From the NCBI RefSeq assembly GCF_024699985.1, contig NZ_JAJONA010000001.1, positions 4,745,437 to 4,809,436 on the forward strand: 64,000 bases of DNA. The letters run 5' to 3'. This stretch comes from Phenylobacterium sp. J367 (GTDB lineage Bacteria; Pseudomonadota; Alphaproteobacteria; Caulobacterales; Caulobacteraceae). Made by a program: the position numbers and the translations under genes. Positions 35,698-45,521 of the stretch are shown one piece after another. Numbering within the stretch: position 1 is the stretch's first letter; every line of letters starts with the position of its first letter. The notes under the pieces are model-generated. The model saw nothing but the letters and a program-made list of their open reading frames with translations. It was not told where the DNA came from and did no database searches.

Positions 35698-36439
35698 ATG
35701 AAGACCTTCCTGCGCGCTGCGCTCGTCGCCGCACTACTTTCGGCCACTGCGGCTCCCGCGGTCCTCGCCCAGGGCGCCGCCGCCGGCGGCCGACACCATG
35801 TTCCGCGCGACCACCCTCAATCTCTCCGCCTACGGTGAGACGCGCGTCGCGCCCGACATGGCGACCATCACGCTCGGCGTCATGACCGAGGCCGACACCG
35901 CCCAGGCGGCCATGCAGGCCAACGCCCAGAAGATGAGCGCGGTCATGGCGGCGCTGAAGCGGGGCGGGATCGCCGAGAAGGACATCCAGACCTCGAACCT
36001 GAACCTCTCGCCCCGCTACCAGTACGTCGAGAACCTGCCGCCGAAGCTGATCGGCTACCAGACCTCGAACCAGGTGACCGTGACGGTGCACGACCTGAAG
36101 AAGCTCGGCCAGGCGGTGGACGCCACGGTGAACGCCGGGGCCAACCAGGTGCACGGCATCAGCTTCGGCCTGGATGACCCGACGGCGGCCGAGAACGCCG
36201 CCCGCGAGTCGGCCGTGAAGGCGCTGGCCGCCAAGGCCGACCTCTATGCGCGTGCCACCGGCCACCGCGTGGTCCGGCTGGTGACCCTGTCGGAAGGCGC
36301 GTCGAGCTACCCCGTCCCGCCGCCGATGCCGATGGCCGCCATGGCCTCGTTCCGCAAGGAAGCCGCCGACACCTCGGTGGCGCCGGGCGAGCTGAAGGTC
36401 CGGGTGGACATCACCGGCCTCTACGAACTGGGCCGCTGA
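35698..36439 (+). CDS. SIMPL (DUF541) domain secreted protein (one frame break)
   Basis: A protein of about 245 residues. The signal peptide MKTFLRAALVAALLSATAA is followed by the SIMPL domain (TTLNLSAYGETRVAPDMATITLGVMTEADTA and YQTSNQVTVTVHDLKKLGQAVD). The leader and domain are one frame apart, and a one-base indel between 35771 and 35792 (a GGC-rich stretch) joins them. DUF541 proteins are periplasmic or outer-membrane-associated; related proteins form oligomeric rings, with roles in stress resistance. It is transcribed alone and convergent with the lipoprotein gene. Confidence 0.85.
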
Positions 36440-36446
36440 TCCCGCG

Positions 36447-36929
36447 CTAGGGCTGCTCGGGCGAAAGGCCGGCTCTCGTCCAGGCGCGCGAGAGCCGGTC
36501 GGCCATCATCAGGCCGGGGAACACCCGGTTGCCTTCCATGACGGCGGCGTAGACCAGCGGCTTTTCACCTTGCGCGCCGGCGATCGGCCCGGCCGCCCAG
36601 CTCACGCCGCGCGAACCGTCGGGCGTCGTGTTGCAGGAGAGGTTGCGGGCCTGGCCGTCCGCCACGGCCCGTTCCAGCAGGTCCTTGAGCTTGCGCGAGC
36701 CCGCCGTGTCGCAGGCCGGCCACTCGCGGTCGCAGGTGGTGGCGGTGTTGTAACGATAGACCGTGCGACCGCTGTCGCGCTCGGCGATCAGCACGCAGGT
36801 GTTGGGGTCGCCGATCGCCCGGGAGACGGCTTCGTCGAGGGTGGCCTTGTCGCTGCCCTTCGGGGCTCCGGGCGCGCAGCCGGCCAGCAGCAGAGCGGGA
36901 ACCAGGACCGCCACGGCGGCGGCCCGGAC
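36447..36929 (-). CDS. Lipoprotein of unknown function
   Basis: About 160 residues, starting at GTG (VRAAAVAVLVPALLLAGC), with a clear lipobox LLAGC that anchors it to a membrane. The mature part has paired cysteines (NTCVLI, TTCDREWPACDTAG, NLSCNT) suggesting disulfides. No family is recognised. It begins 4 bases after the panD stop and is therefore probably co-transcribed with panD; a longer reading inside panD was rejected. Confidence 0.7.
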   Translation of the reverse strand, partial: VRAAAVAVLVPALLLAGCAPGAPKGSDKATLDEAVSRAIGDPNTCVLIAERDSGRTVYRYNTATTCDREWPACDTAGSRKLKDLLERAVADGQARNLSCNTTPDGSRGVSWAAGPIAGAQGEKPLVYAAVMEGNRVFPGLMMADRLSRAWTRAGLSPEQP

Positions 36930-36933
36930 GGCC

Positions 36934-37290
36934 TCAGGCGGCCTTCTTGATCTCGTTGGCATCGTCCAGCAACACGACAGTGGGCGCATAGTTGCGGGCC
37001 TCCTCGGCCGGCAGCATCCCATAGGTCACCACGATGACCTTGTCGCCCTTCTGCACGAGGCGCGCGGCCGCGCCGTTCACCCCGATCACCTTCGAGCCGC
37101 GGGGCGCCTCAATGGCGTAGGTGGTGAAGCGGGCGCCGGTGGTGATGTTCAGCACGTCCACCTGCTCGTGCGGCAGGATGCCCGACGCGTCCAGCAGCTC
37201 GCGGTCGATGGCGATCGAGCCCTCGTAGTCCAGGTCGGCCTGGGTGACCGTCGCCCGGTGGAGCTTGGCCTTCATCAGGGTGACGAGCAT
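36934..37290 (-). CDS. panD: Aspartate 1-decarboxylase proenzyme
   Basis: PanD makes beta-alanine for pantothenate and coenzyme A. The 118-residue sequence MLVTLMKAKLHRATVTQADLDYEGSIAIDREL contains the Gly-Ser self-cleavage site (YEGSIAI) that forms the pyruvoyl cofactor. The conserved RFTTYAIEAPRGSKVIGVNGAAARLV and GDKVIVVTYG follow. I start at MLVTLMKAKLHRA, matching the usual N-terminus; the track of extra codons upstream is not conserved. The gene is intact and heads a two-gene unit with the lipoprotein. Confidence 0.95.
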   Translation of the reverse strand: MLVTLMKAKLHRATVTQADLDYEGSIAIDRELLDASGILPHEQVDVLNITTGARFTTYAIEAPRGSKVIGVNGAAARLVQKGDKVIVVTYGMLPAEEARNYAPTVVLLDDANEIKKAA

Positions 37291-37507
37291 GGGCGCAGGC
37301 GTCCTTTGCATCACGCGTATCTTGCGGTGCGGCGCCGGCGTCCGGCCGGCCCCTCCCCGCGGCCGCGCATATACGCACGAGTTTGTGGCGGTTCAATGCC
37401 GCGTCGCAGCAAGGTTGACGCAGGGACACTCGGCCGGTGGGCCCGCTTGACGCCCCCACGTCACCTTTGCGCAAGCTGCCGGCTGAACGACGATCAGGGA
37501 GGAATGC

Positions 37508-38755
37508 ATGTCTTACGGTGACGAGACTCCGGGCGGGTTCTCGCCCCAGGGACTGGCGCAGATTCCGGCGACGCTGCAGGGCTTCGTCGACCAGGGCGCG
37601 CTGGCCGGCGTCGTCACCCTCCTCTGGCGCAAGGGCGAGGTCGCCCAGGTCAACACCATCGGCGTGCGCGATATCGCCACCAAGGCGCCGATGACCCGCG
37701 ACACGCTTTTCCGCATCGCCTCGATGACGAAGCCGGTGACCTCGGTGGCGGCCCTGATGCTGATCGAGGAAGGCAAGCTCTCGCTCGAAGATCCGATCAC
37801 CAGGTGGCTGCCCGAGTTCAAGGACATGCGCGTCCTGAAGGACGCCACCGGGCCGGTCGACGCCACCTCCCCCGCGCCGCGCGACATCACGGTGGAGGAC
37901 CTCTTCACCCACCGCGGGGGCCTGGCGTACGCCTTCACCTCCCAGGGCCCGATCGCCCACGAGCACGAGCGCGTGCTCGGGCCCCCGCTGGCGCCCGGCT
38001 TCGGGCCCGACCAGTGGCTGGAGCGGCTGGCCAGCCTGCCGCTCAGCTATCCGCCGGGCGAGCGCTTCCACTACAGCCACGCCACCGAGGTGCTAGGCTT
38101 CCTGGTCGCCCGCATCGAGGGCAGGCTGCTCGGCGAGGTGCTCGAGGAGCGGATCTTCGGCCCGCTCGGCATGACCGACACCGGCTTCTGGGTGGCCCCC
38201 GAGGACCGTGACCGCCTCGCCCACCTCTATCGGCTCGACCCGGGCGGTCTGACCGACGTCTCCTTCCCGCACACCGAGGCGCCGATCGACTTCGAGGCCG
38301 GCGGCGGCGGCCTGGTCTCCACGGCCGACGACTATCTGAAGTTCGCGCGCATGCTGCTGGGCAAGGGCGAGTTGGACGGCGTACGCCTTCTGAAGCCCGA
38401 GACCGTCGAGCTGATGACGAAGAACCGGCTCACCGAGGCGCAGCGGGCCCAGCCGTTCCTCGGCTTGCCGTTCTGGACCGCCCAGGGCTTCGGGCTCGGC
38501 GTCTCGATGATCCTCGATCCGGCCAACATCGGCTTCCTGGGGGCGGGCCCCGAGGGGTCCTTCGGCTGGCCCGGCGCCTTCGGCACCTGGTGGCAGGCGG
38601 ACCCGAAGAACGACCTCGTCGCCATCTACCTGATCCAGGATTCCATGCCGCTCGGCCCGGAAGCCGTCACCCAGATGGCCAACCAGGACCGCCCGAGCGG
38701 CCGCCTGGCGCTGCCGATGTTCCAGAAGATGGTCTACGCCGCGCTGGGCCAGTAG
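37508..38755 (+). CDS. Serine hydrolase, class C beta-lactamase family
   Basis: A 415-residue intact protein. Catalytic motif S-x-x-K lies in FRIASMTKPVTSVAALMLIEEGKL, the Tyr motif in HYSHATEVLGFLVARIEG (YSH, the usual position of YxN), and the third motif region in GAFGTWWQADPKNDL. There is no signal peptide (MSYGDETPGGFSPQ), so it is cytoplasmic, as in the EstB/lovastatin-esterase-like branch. Probable esterase or amidase. It is preceded by a 217-base gap with no recognisable operator. Confidence 0.88.
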   Translation: MSYGDETPGGFSPQGLAQIPATLQGFVDQGALAGVVTLLWRKGEVAQVNTIGVRDIATKAPMTRDTLFRIASMTKPVTSVAALMLIEEGKLSLEDPITRWLPEFKDMRVLKDATGPVDATSPAPRDITVEDLFTHRGGLAYAFTSQGPIAHEHERVLGPPLAPGFGPDQWLERLASLPLSYPPGERFHYSHATEVLGFLVARIEGRLLGEVLEERIFGPLGMTDTGFWVAPEDRDRLAHLYRLDPGGLTDVSFPHTEAPIDFEAGGGGLVSTADDYLKFARMLLGKGELDGVRLLKPETVELMTKNRLTEAQRAQPFLGLPFWTAQGFGLGVSMILDPANIGFLGAGPEGSFGWPGAFGTWWQADPKNDLVAIYLIQDSMPLGPEAVTQMANQDRPSGRLALPMFQKMVYAALGQ

Positions 38756-38757
38756 CC

Positions 38758-39111
38758 TTACCGGAGCGGGCTCCGCGGCGCGACGCAGATGGGGCGGCCC
38801 TCGTAGGTCGCCCCGACCAGCGAGCCGGCCTTCGCGCCCTCGCGCCGGGCCTTGTTGAGCTTGCCGGTCTCCGGCGGCGGGTCGACGCCAGCCGGACAGA
38901 CAGGCACGACGGTCCTGAGCCCGGTCCCGAAGCACTGGCAGATGAACTCCTTCTGGTCGAGGCGGCTCGCCGGCACGTGGCAGGTGGGCGGCACGCTCTG
39001 GCCGCCGGGCTCCAGGCAGACGATGGTGGTGGGCGTGTCGCGCGACGGCGCCTGGGCCTGCGCCGCGCCGGCCGCCAGCAGGATCGCGACCGCGGGGATG
39101 AGGGCTCTCAT
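38758..39111 (-). CDS. Small secreted cysteine-containing protein
   Basis: 117 residues with signal peptide MRALIPAVAILLAAGAAQA. Mature residues include IVCLEPGG, PPTCHVP, FICQCFGTG and VPVCPAGV, so five or six cysteines that could form disulfides. No family is recognised. It is convergent with the serine hydrolase, with 2 bases between stops. Confidence 0.75.
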   Translation of the reverse strand: MRALIPAVAILLAAGAAQAQAPSRDTPTTIVCLEPGGQSVPPTCHVPASRLDQKEFICQCFGTGLRTVVPVCPAGVDPPPETGKLNKARREGAKAGSLVGATYEGRPICVAPRSPLR

Positions 39112-39189
39112 GGGCGTCTCCTTGGGCTCGCGGAATTTACCACGCTTCGGGGCCGAAGCCTTAACCGCGTCTGGGTCATCCTCGCTCCC

Positions 39190-39423
39190 ATGGACGTGCT
39201 CTCCACTGCCCGAACGGGCCTGCTGGCCGCCGGTGACCGCTTTGCGGCGTCGGCCTCCCGCGTGTCCCGCATGGGCGTCGACGCCGACGTCGACCTGACC
39301 CGCGAGACGGTGGAGATGGTCGAGGCCAAGCATGCCTTCGCCGCCAACGTCCAGGTGGTGAAGATCGCCGACGAGATGTGGCGCTCACTTCTCGAAGTTC
39401 AGGTACGTTCCACCGACCGTTAG
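39190..39423 (+). CDS. Flagellar basal-body rod C-terminal-like protein
   Basis: A 77-residue protein: MDVLSTARTGLLAAGDRFAASASRVS, then VDLTRETVEMVEAKHAFAANVQVVKIADEMWRSLLEVQV. This layout, an N-terminal helix resembling flagellar rod proteins joined to the C-terminal (EMVxAxxAFxANxxVxKxxDEM) helix of FlgC/FlgE-type proteins, is seen in short Caulobacterales proteins annotated as flagellar basal-body rod C-terminal domain proteins. The middle of a normal rod protein is missing. No other flagellar gene is near it, so its role is uncertain. Confidence 0.7.
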   Translation: MDVLSTARTGLLAAGDRFAASASRVSRMGVDADVDLTRETVEMVEAKHAFAANVQVVKIADEMWRSLLEVQVRSTDR

Positions 39424-39507
39424 GCTGGACCGCGGCGCCGCCGCAGCGCAATATCCGCCCCTGAAACGTGCGCGGTCCACGCGCCGGATCTCTGGGGGAA
39501 AACCGCC

Positions 39508-39984
39508 ATGCGCCGCTTCACCGTCCTGGCGTGCCTGATCGCGCTGGGCGCCTGTTCTCCAAAGGCCGAGCCGCCCGCCTACAACACCGATCAGGATATC
39601 GCTGAGCTGATGATCCACGTGGTGGATCCTGCCGCCTTCGCCTTCTGGCGCGGGTCCGGGACCGAGGTCACCGAAGAGGGCGAACGCGACCTGTCCCCGA
39701 CCACGCCGGAAGGATGGAAGGTGGTGGAAGACGGAGCCTCCACCGTAGCCGAGGCCGGCAACCTGCTGATGCTTCCGGCGCGTGTCCGCGAGCCCGCCGC
39801 CGACTGGAACCGCCACGCGCGCGATATGACCGCCCGCGCGCTCGAGGCCAAGGACGCCGCCATGCGGATGGACAAGCAGGCGGCGTTCGACACCGGCGCG
39901 AAGCTCTACCAGACCTGCGTCGCCTGCCACGCGCAGTTCGACGTCGCGGCGGGCGCCGAGGAAGCGCCGCTTCCGGAACCCTGA
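39508..39984 (+). CDS. Cytochrome c-like lipoprotein
   Basis: 158 residues. Signal MRRFTVLACLIALGACS ends in a lipobox (ALGAC), so it is probably lipidated. Near the C-terminus is a heme c site, TCVACHAQFD (C-x2-C-H), in a helical protein of the cytochrome c' / CCP type (AADWNRHARDMTARALEAKDAAMRMD). A distal methionine ligand is not certain. It could be a periplasmic electron carrier. A strong terminator lies just after it. Confidence 0.82.
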   Translation: MRRFTVLACLIALGACSPKAEPPAYNTDQDIAELMIHVVDPAAFAFWRGSGTEVTEEGERDLSPTTPEGWKVVEDGASTVAEAGNLLMLPARVREPAADWNRHARDMTARALEAKDAAMRMDKQAAFDTGAKLYQTCVACHAQFDVAAGAEEAPLPEP

Positions 39985-40000
39985 GCGCCCGTAACGAAAA

Positions 40001-40027
40001 GGGCCCCGGACGTGGCGTCCGGGGCCC
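40001..40027 (-). terminator. Intrinsic terminator between convergent genes
   Basis: GGGCCCCGGACG and CGTCCGGGGCCC form a 12-bp stem with a 3-base loop. On the minus strand it is followed by TTTTCG, so it is a classical terminator for the DUF6152 gene, whose stop is 21 bases away. It may also end the cytochrome transcript. Confidence 0.85.
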
Positions 40028-40047
40028 ACTCTCTCATGGCCCTGGGC

Positions 40048-40506
40048 CTATTTCCGCTCGCCGGGATCCGAGCCATCCTTCGGCGCGCCGGTGCCCGAGG
40101 AGCCCATGAACAGCTTGCGGCCGTCCGGGAAGGTCACGTCGCGACCGTTGGCCTTGCAGACCGGCGTGCAGGCCTTGTCCTTCGACTGGTAGCCGCGCAC
40201 GACGATCTCGGTGCCGGGCTTCAGCGAATTGCGGTCGATGCCCGAGCGCAGAAGGGTGTTGGGCGTGCCGCCCTCGACCATCCAGGCCTGGGTCCCGCCG
40301 TTCGGCTGGACGGCGGCAAGGTGCACCCAGGCGTGCGGGTTGATCCATTCCACCTTGGTCACCTTGCCCCGCAGGAGCACGGGGGCCTTGCCGTCGAACT
40401 CGGCGGCGAAGGCGTGGTGGGCCTGAGCCTGCTGCACGCCGACGGCGCCCGCGGCGGCCAGGGCCCCGGCGATCAGGGTGGGAACGATAAAGCGACGGAA
40501 ATTCAT
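40048..40506 (-). CDS. DUF6152 family exported protein
   Basis: 152 residues with signal peptide MNFRRFIVPTLIAGALAAAGAVGVQQAQA. The mature start HHAFAAEFDGKAPVLLRGKVTKVEWINPHAWVHL is the DUF6152 signature (an OB-like domain with a conserved WxNPHxx). Two cysteines in KACTPVCKANG follow. Function is unknown; the family is periplasmic in Caulobacterales and relatives. It follows the next exported protein gene by 82 bases on the same strand, a pairing often seen. Confidence 0.82.
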   Translation of the reverse strand: MNFRRFIVPTLIAGALAAAGAVGVQQAQAHHAFAAEFDGKAPVLLRGKVTKVEWINPHAWVHLAAVQPNGGTQAWMVEGGTPNTLLRSGIDRNSLKPGTEIVVRGYQSKDKACTPVCKANGRDVTFPDGRKLFMGSSGTGAPKDGSDPGERK

Positions 40507-40588
40507 AACGCGCCTCCAGCGCCGGAAAACGGCTTCAAAATGCTCTTGTGTCGGACCGTTCGGGTCTCGTCCCGCGCGGCCCATCCTA

Positions 40589-41457
40589 TCACTTCAGCGG
40601 CTCTTTCCGCAGGTGGCCGTACATCAGCTCCTCAACGAACTCCACGCACTTGAACTGCTGCAGCCGGGCGTCCTCGCCCATCCGCTTGTAGAGGTTCATG
40701 CTCATCTTCCACGGCCGGGTGAAGGTCGCGGGATCGGTGATCGTGGCCTCGTAGCGCATCGTGGTCGGGCTCGTGGGCGTCCAGCGCTCGACGACGACCA
40801 TCTCGGCCGAGTGATGGTTCCCCGCCCGGTCGAACCAGGTGCGGTCGAGCTGACCGGTGACGGTGACGACCAGGGTGTCGCCTTCCCACTTGGCCACCGA
40901 CTGGCCCATCCAGCTGTCGACCGGCGGCGGGCCGGGATCGTCGAACAGCAGGTTCCGCACGGCGCCGGCATATTCGTAGGCGATCAGCACCGCCTTGTCC
41001 GACTGGAAGATCTGGAACGGCAGCGCCATGTAGTTCGCGCGCGGCACGCCGGGCAGGTAGCACTTCACCTCGGGATCGCGCTTCAGGTAGTCGGCGCGGT
41101 TCTCGTCGCGGACCTTCCTGGCTTCCTCGGTGTAGGGGATCTCGCCGCCCTCGACGACGCCCAGGCCGGCCGGCACGGCGCCGACGGCGCCCAGCGCCAC
41201 CACCTCCTTGGCCGGCACCGGGTTCACCGGCCCCGGGCGGAACTGCAGGGCCGCCCGCGCGGCGTGGGGCTCGATGTCCCAGTTGGCGGTGTTCATCACC
41301 GACCAGACGCCGTTCAGGTCCGGACGCACGCCGTCCGGCCCGCGCGGGGCTTTGTAGGCCGCCGCCGCCGCGGGCCCTTGCCACGCCGCGTCTGAGCGTC
41401 CGCGTGGCCTGCGACCACCAAGCTGGCCAGCGCCATGGCCGCCACTGTCCTGATCAT
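40589..41457 (-). CDS. Exported protein of unknown function, DUF6152 partner (one frame break)
   Basis: A protein of about 289 residues. The leader MIRTVAAMALASLVVAGHADA joins DAAWQGPAAAAAYKAPRGPDG after a one-base change near 41365-41390. The mature part includes RPDLNGVWSVMNTANWD, DTLVVTVTGQLDRTWFDRAGNHHSAEM and RYEATITDPATFTRPWKMSMNL, a pattern common in exported proteins encoded beside DUF6152 genes. No enzymatic motif is evident. A beta-rich ligand-binding or extracytoplasmic role is plausible but unproven. Confidence 0.75.
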
Positions 41458-41582
41458 TGTCTCGCTCCCCCCGGCCCCGATCGTTGCGGGACCATCGTTT
41501 TGAACAACATGCCCGACCCCGGACCCGAGGACCCGTCAGGCCGGCCTTTGACTTTCGGCCGGAAGGCGACTAGCGCCGCCCT

Positions 41583-42205
41583 ATGACCCTGCGCCTTCTT
41601 TTTTCCGACTCCGGTCTACGAAGCGTCGCTTAGCACAGACCGAACTTTCGAAAATTTCAACTCCGAATTGGAGGCCGCCTGCCGGATGCTTTCGGAAGGC
41701 GACGAGGCCGGCCGGCGCTGGTGCCGCGAGAACGCCTACGGCGGCTACACCTCCTACGCCTCGCTCGACGACCTGCCGCTCCGGGCCTCCGTCTTCGGCG
41801 ACCTGAAGAAGAAGCTCGACCGCCACGTGGCCGCCTTCGCCAAGGACCTGGCCTACGACCTGGGCGGCGGGAAGCTGCGGCTCGACAGCCTGTGGGTCAA
41901 CATCCTGAAGCCAGGCGCGGGCCACACTGGCCACATCCACCCGCACAGCGTGATATCGGGCACCGTCTATGTGCGCACTCCGCCGGGCGCCAGCGCGCTG
42001 AAGCTCGAAGACCCCCCGCCTGCCGATGATGATGGCGGCGCCGCCCCGGCTGGCCGACGCGCCGGAACCGCAGCGGACGTTCGTGTATCTCACGCCCCAG
42101 CCCGGCACGGTCTTCCTGTGGGAGAGCTGGCTCCGCCACGAGGTGCCGGCCAACCGGGCGAAGTCCGAGCGGATCTCCGTCAGCTTCAACTACGGCTGGC
42201 GCTAG
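41583..42205 (+). CDS. 2OG-Fe(II) oxygenase-like family protein (TIGR02466 type; two frame breaks)
   Basis: A protein of about 206 residues. Corrected N-terminus is MTLRLLFPTPVYEASL (the T6 run 41599-41604 should be T5). Then come WVNILKPGAGHTGHIHPHSVISGTVYV and, after correcting the C6 run 42012-42017, TFVYLTPQPGTVFLWESWLRHEVPANRAKSERISVSFNYGW. H-x-H in GHIHPHS, the distal histidine in LRHEV and the arginine in SERISVSFN fit the iron and 2-oxoglutarate site. The family is a putative dioxygenase of unknown substrate. It is convergent with rpoD. Confidence 0.8.
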
Positions 42206-42300
42206 GGCGGGCATGGTGCGGCGAGCCTGACGACCCGAGCCCGCTCACGCCATGACCCCGCCGACCAATCGCTTGATCGGCGGTATCAGGCAGCCCGGGC

Positions 42301-44238
<1,938 letters not shown>

Positions 44239-44712
44239 CGAATTCTCCGAAATCGGCTGCGCGCCCCTTGCAAGGCGCGGGCCGAAAAGTGGTGTCGGCG
44301 GCGGGACCCGTAAGTCGCGTGCGACCTTACGACCCGTCTCCGGTCTAAATCGTTCCGTTCTGATCGCGCGCAGCAGTGCGTCACGCGGCTGCACGACACG
44401 GAAAACCGCCATGCCTGAAAGCCCGCGGGAGGTCCCTCCGCGCAGGTCGGGCTGGCGCTCCGCACCGTCGCCCGAAGGGCGTCGAAGCTCGCGACCACTG
44501 GGATCACCACGCATCGAGGGAGACATCATCTTCATCAGTGGGCGCGCCCGAGGTTCGCGACGGCCCGATCGACGTCTGTCAACAGCGCGCTAAATCCGCA
44601 CGCCGCCAGATGGCGTTGTGGAGCGTGGGTGTCAAGGCGCAGGCGGCGAACAATGATCTGTGGATAGCCGTAACCCACGGCCCAGCTAGGGGAAGCCATT
44701 GGGCGACCGGGG
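44239..44712. other. Intergenic region upstream of rpoD
   Basis: 474 bases between the lipoprotein stop and the rpoD start, both minus strand. Reading frames here are arginine/proline-rich shadows with no family features. It must hold rpoD promoters. A TTGACA on the minus strand (44577-44582) could be a -35 element, though a good -10 is not evident. A DnaA-box-like TATCCACA (complement of 44659-44666) is also present. I see no RNA gene. Confidence 0.5.
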
Positions 44713-45501
44713 TTATTTTGCCGCACCGTTTCCCCCCGGCGGCGGCAGGTCGTCTGGCATGCGCCCCGTGGACTTCTCGCAGGCCGGCGTCTGCCAGGAG
44801 CCCCACCCGGGATATTCCGAGTTGAGATTTGCCGCGCTGTAGCGCGCGAAGGAGGCGCGAACCTTGCCGTCCACCAGCAGCACCTCGCCTGAACGCCGGA
44901 TGCCCTGGGCCTTCAGGGCCTCGTCGTCGTAGCGGACAAACACGTTGCGTTGCGGTGGTCCAGCGGATGCCCGGCCCACATAGGTCCAGACGAGGCAGCG
45001 CGTGTCGGTGACCACCGGCGCGATGCGAGGCGGGGGAGACGTGTCCCATTCCGCAACGGCCTTGCGGCGAGCGATGCAGCGTGGGTCGTCCGGCGGCGCC
45101 AGCTCGAACCTGTAGACGCCCACAGGGTCGCCTTTCTTTGGTCCCGGATAGGCCACTGACGAGGTCGTGGCTGGCGTGATGTCCGCATAGATCGCCCGAG
45201 CGTAGCCGTTGCGCAGCCAGGGCTCGTCGGAGTTCCAGAAGGAGTCGATCGGCTTCAGGTCGTGGAGGTCGTCGCCATCGACCGGCGCGCGGCCAAGCCG
45301 GCCCGGAATCCAGAGATCGACCCCACTCGGCATCGGACCGAAGGTGCGAAGCCCGTAGTCGGCCCGGCACATCGCGGCCATCCGGTTGAGCAGCGCCTGC
45401 GAGGGTCGCTGGGTCGCGATCGTTGCGAGATCGGCTGCCACCAGGCAGCCCTGCAGCGGCCAGAGGCCCAGCAACAACAGCGTCAGTCGCGAAAGCCGCA
45501 T
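44713..45501 (-). CDS. Lipoprotein of unknown function between dnaG and rpoD
   Basis: 262 residues. The leader MRLSRLTLLLLGLWPLQGCLVAADLA has a lipobox (LQGC). The mature part has several cysteines (AAMCRADYG, PRCIARRK, TRCLVWTY, TPACEKST) and the motif RNVFVRYDDEALKAQG. No family is recognised. It starts 20 bases after the dnaG stop and so interrupts the usual dnaG-rpoD order while staying in the same direction; co-transcription with dnaG is likely. Confidence 0.75.
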   Translation of the reverse strand: MRLSRLTLLLLGLWPLQGCLVAADLATIATQRPSQALLNRMAAMCRADYGLRTFGPMPSGVDLWIPGRLGRAPVDGDDLHDLKPIDSFWNSDEPWLRNGYARAIYADITPATTSSVAYPGPKKGDPVGVYRFELAPPDDPRCIARRKAVAEWDTSPPPRIAPVVTDTRCLVWTYVGRASAGPPQRNVFVRYDDEALKAQGIRRSGEVLLVDGKVRASFARYSAANLNSEYPGWGSWQTPACEKSTGRMPDDLPPPGGNGAAK

Positions 45502-45521
45502 GCGAGACCCTTCACCGATCC

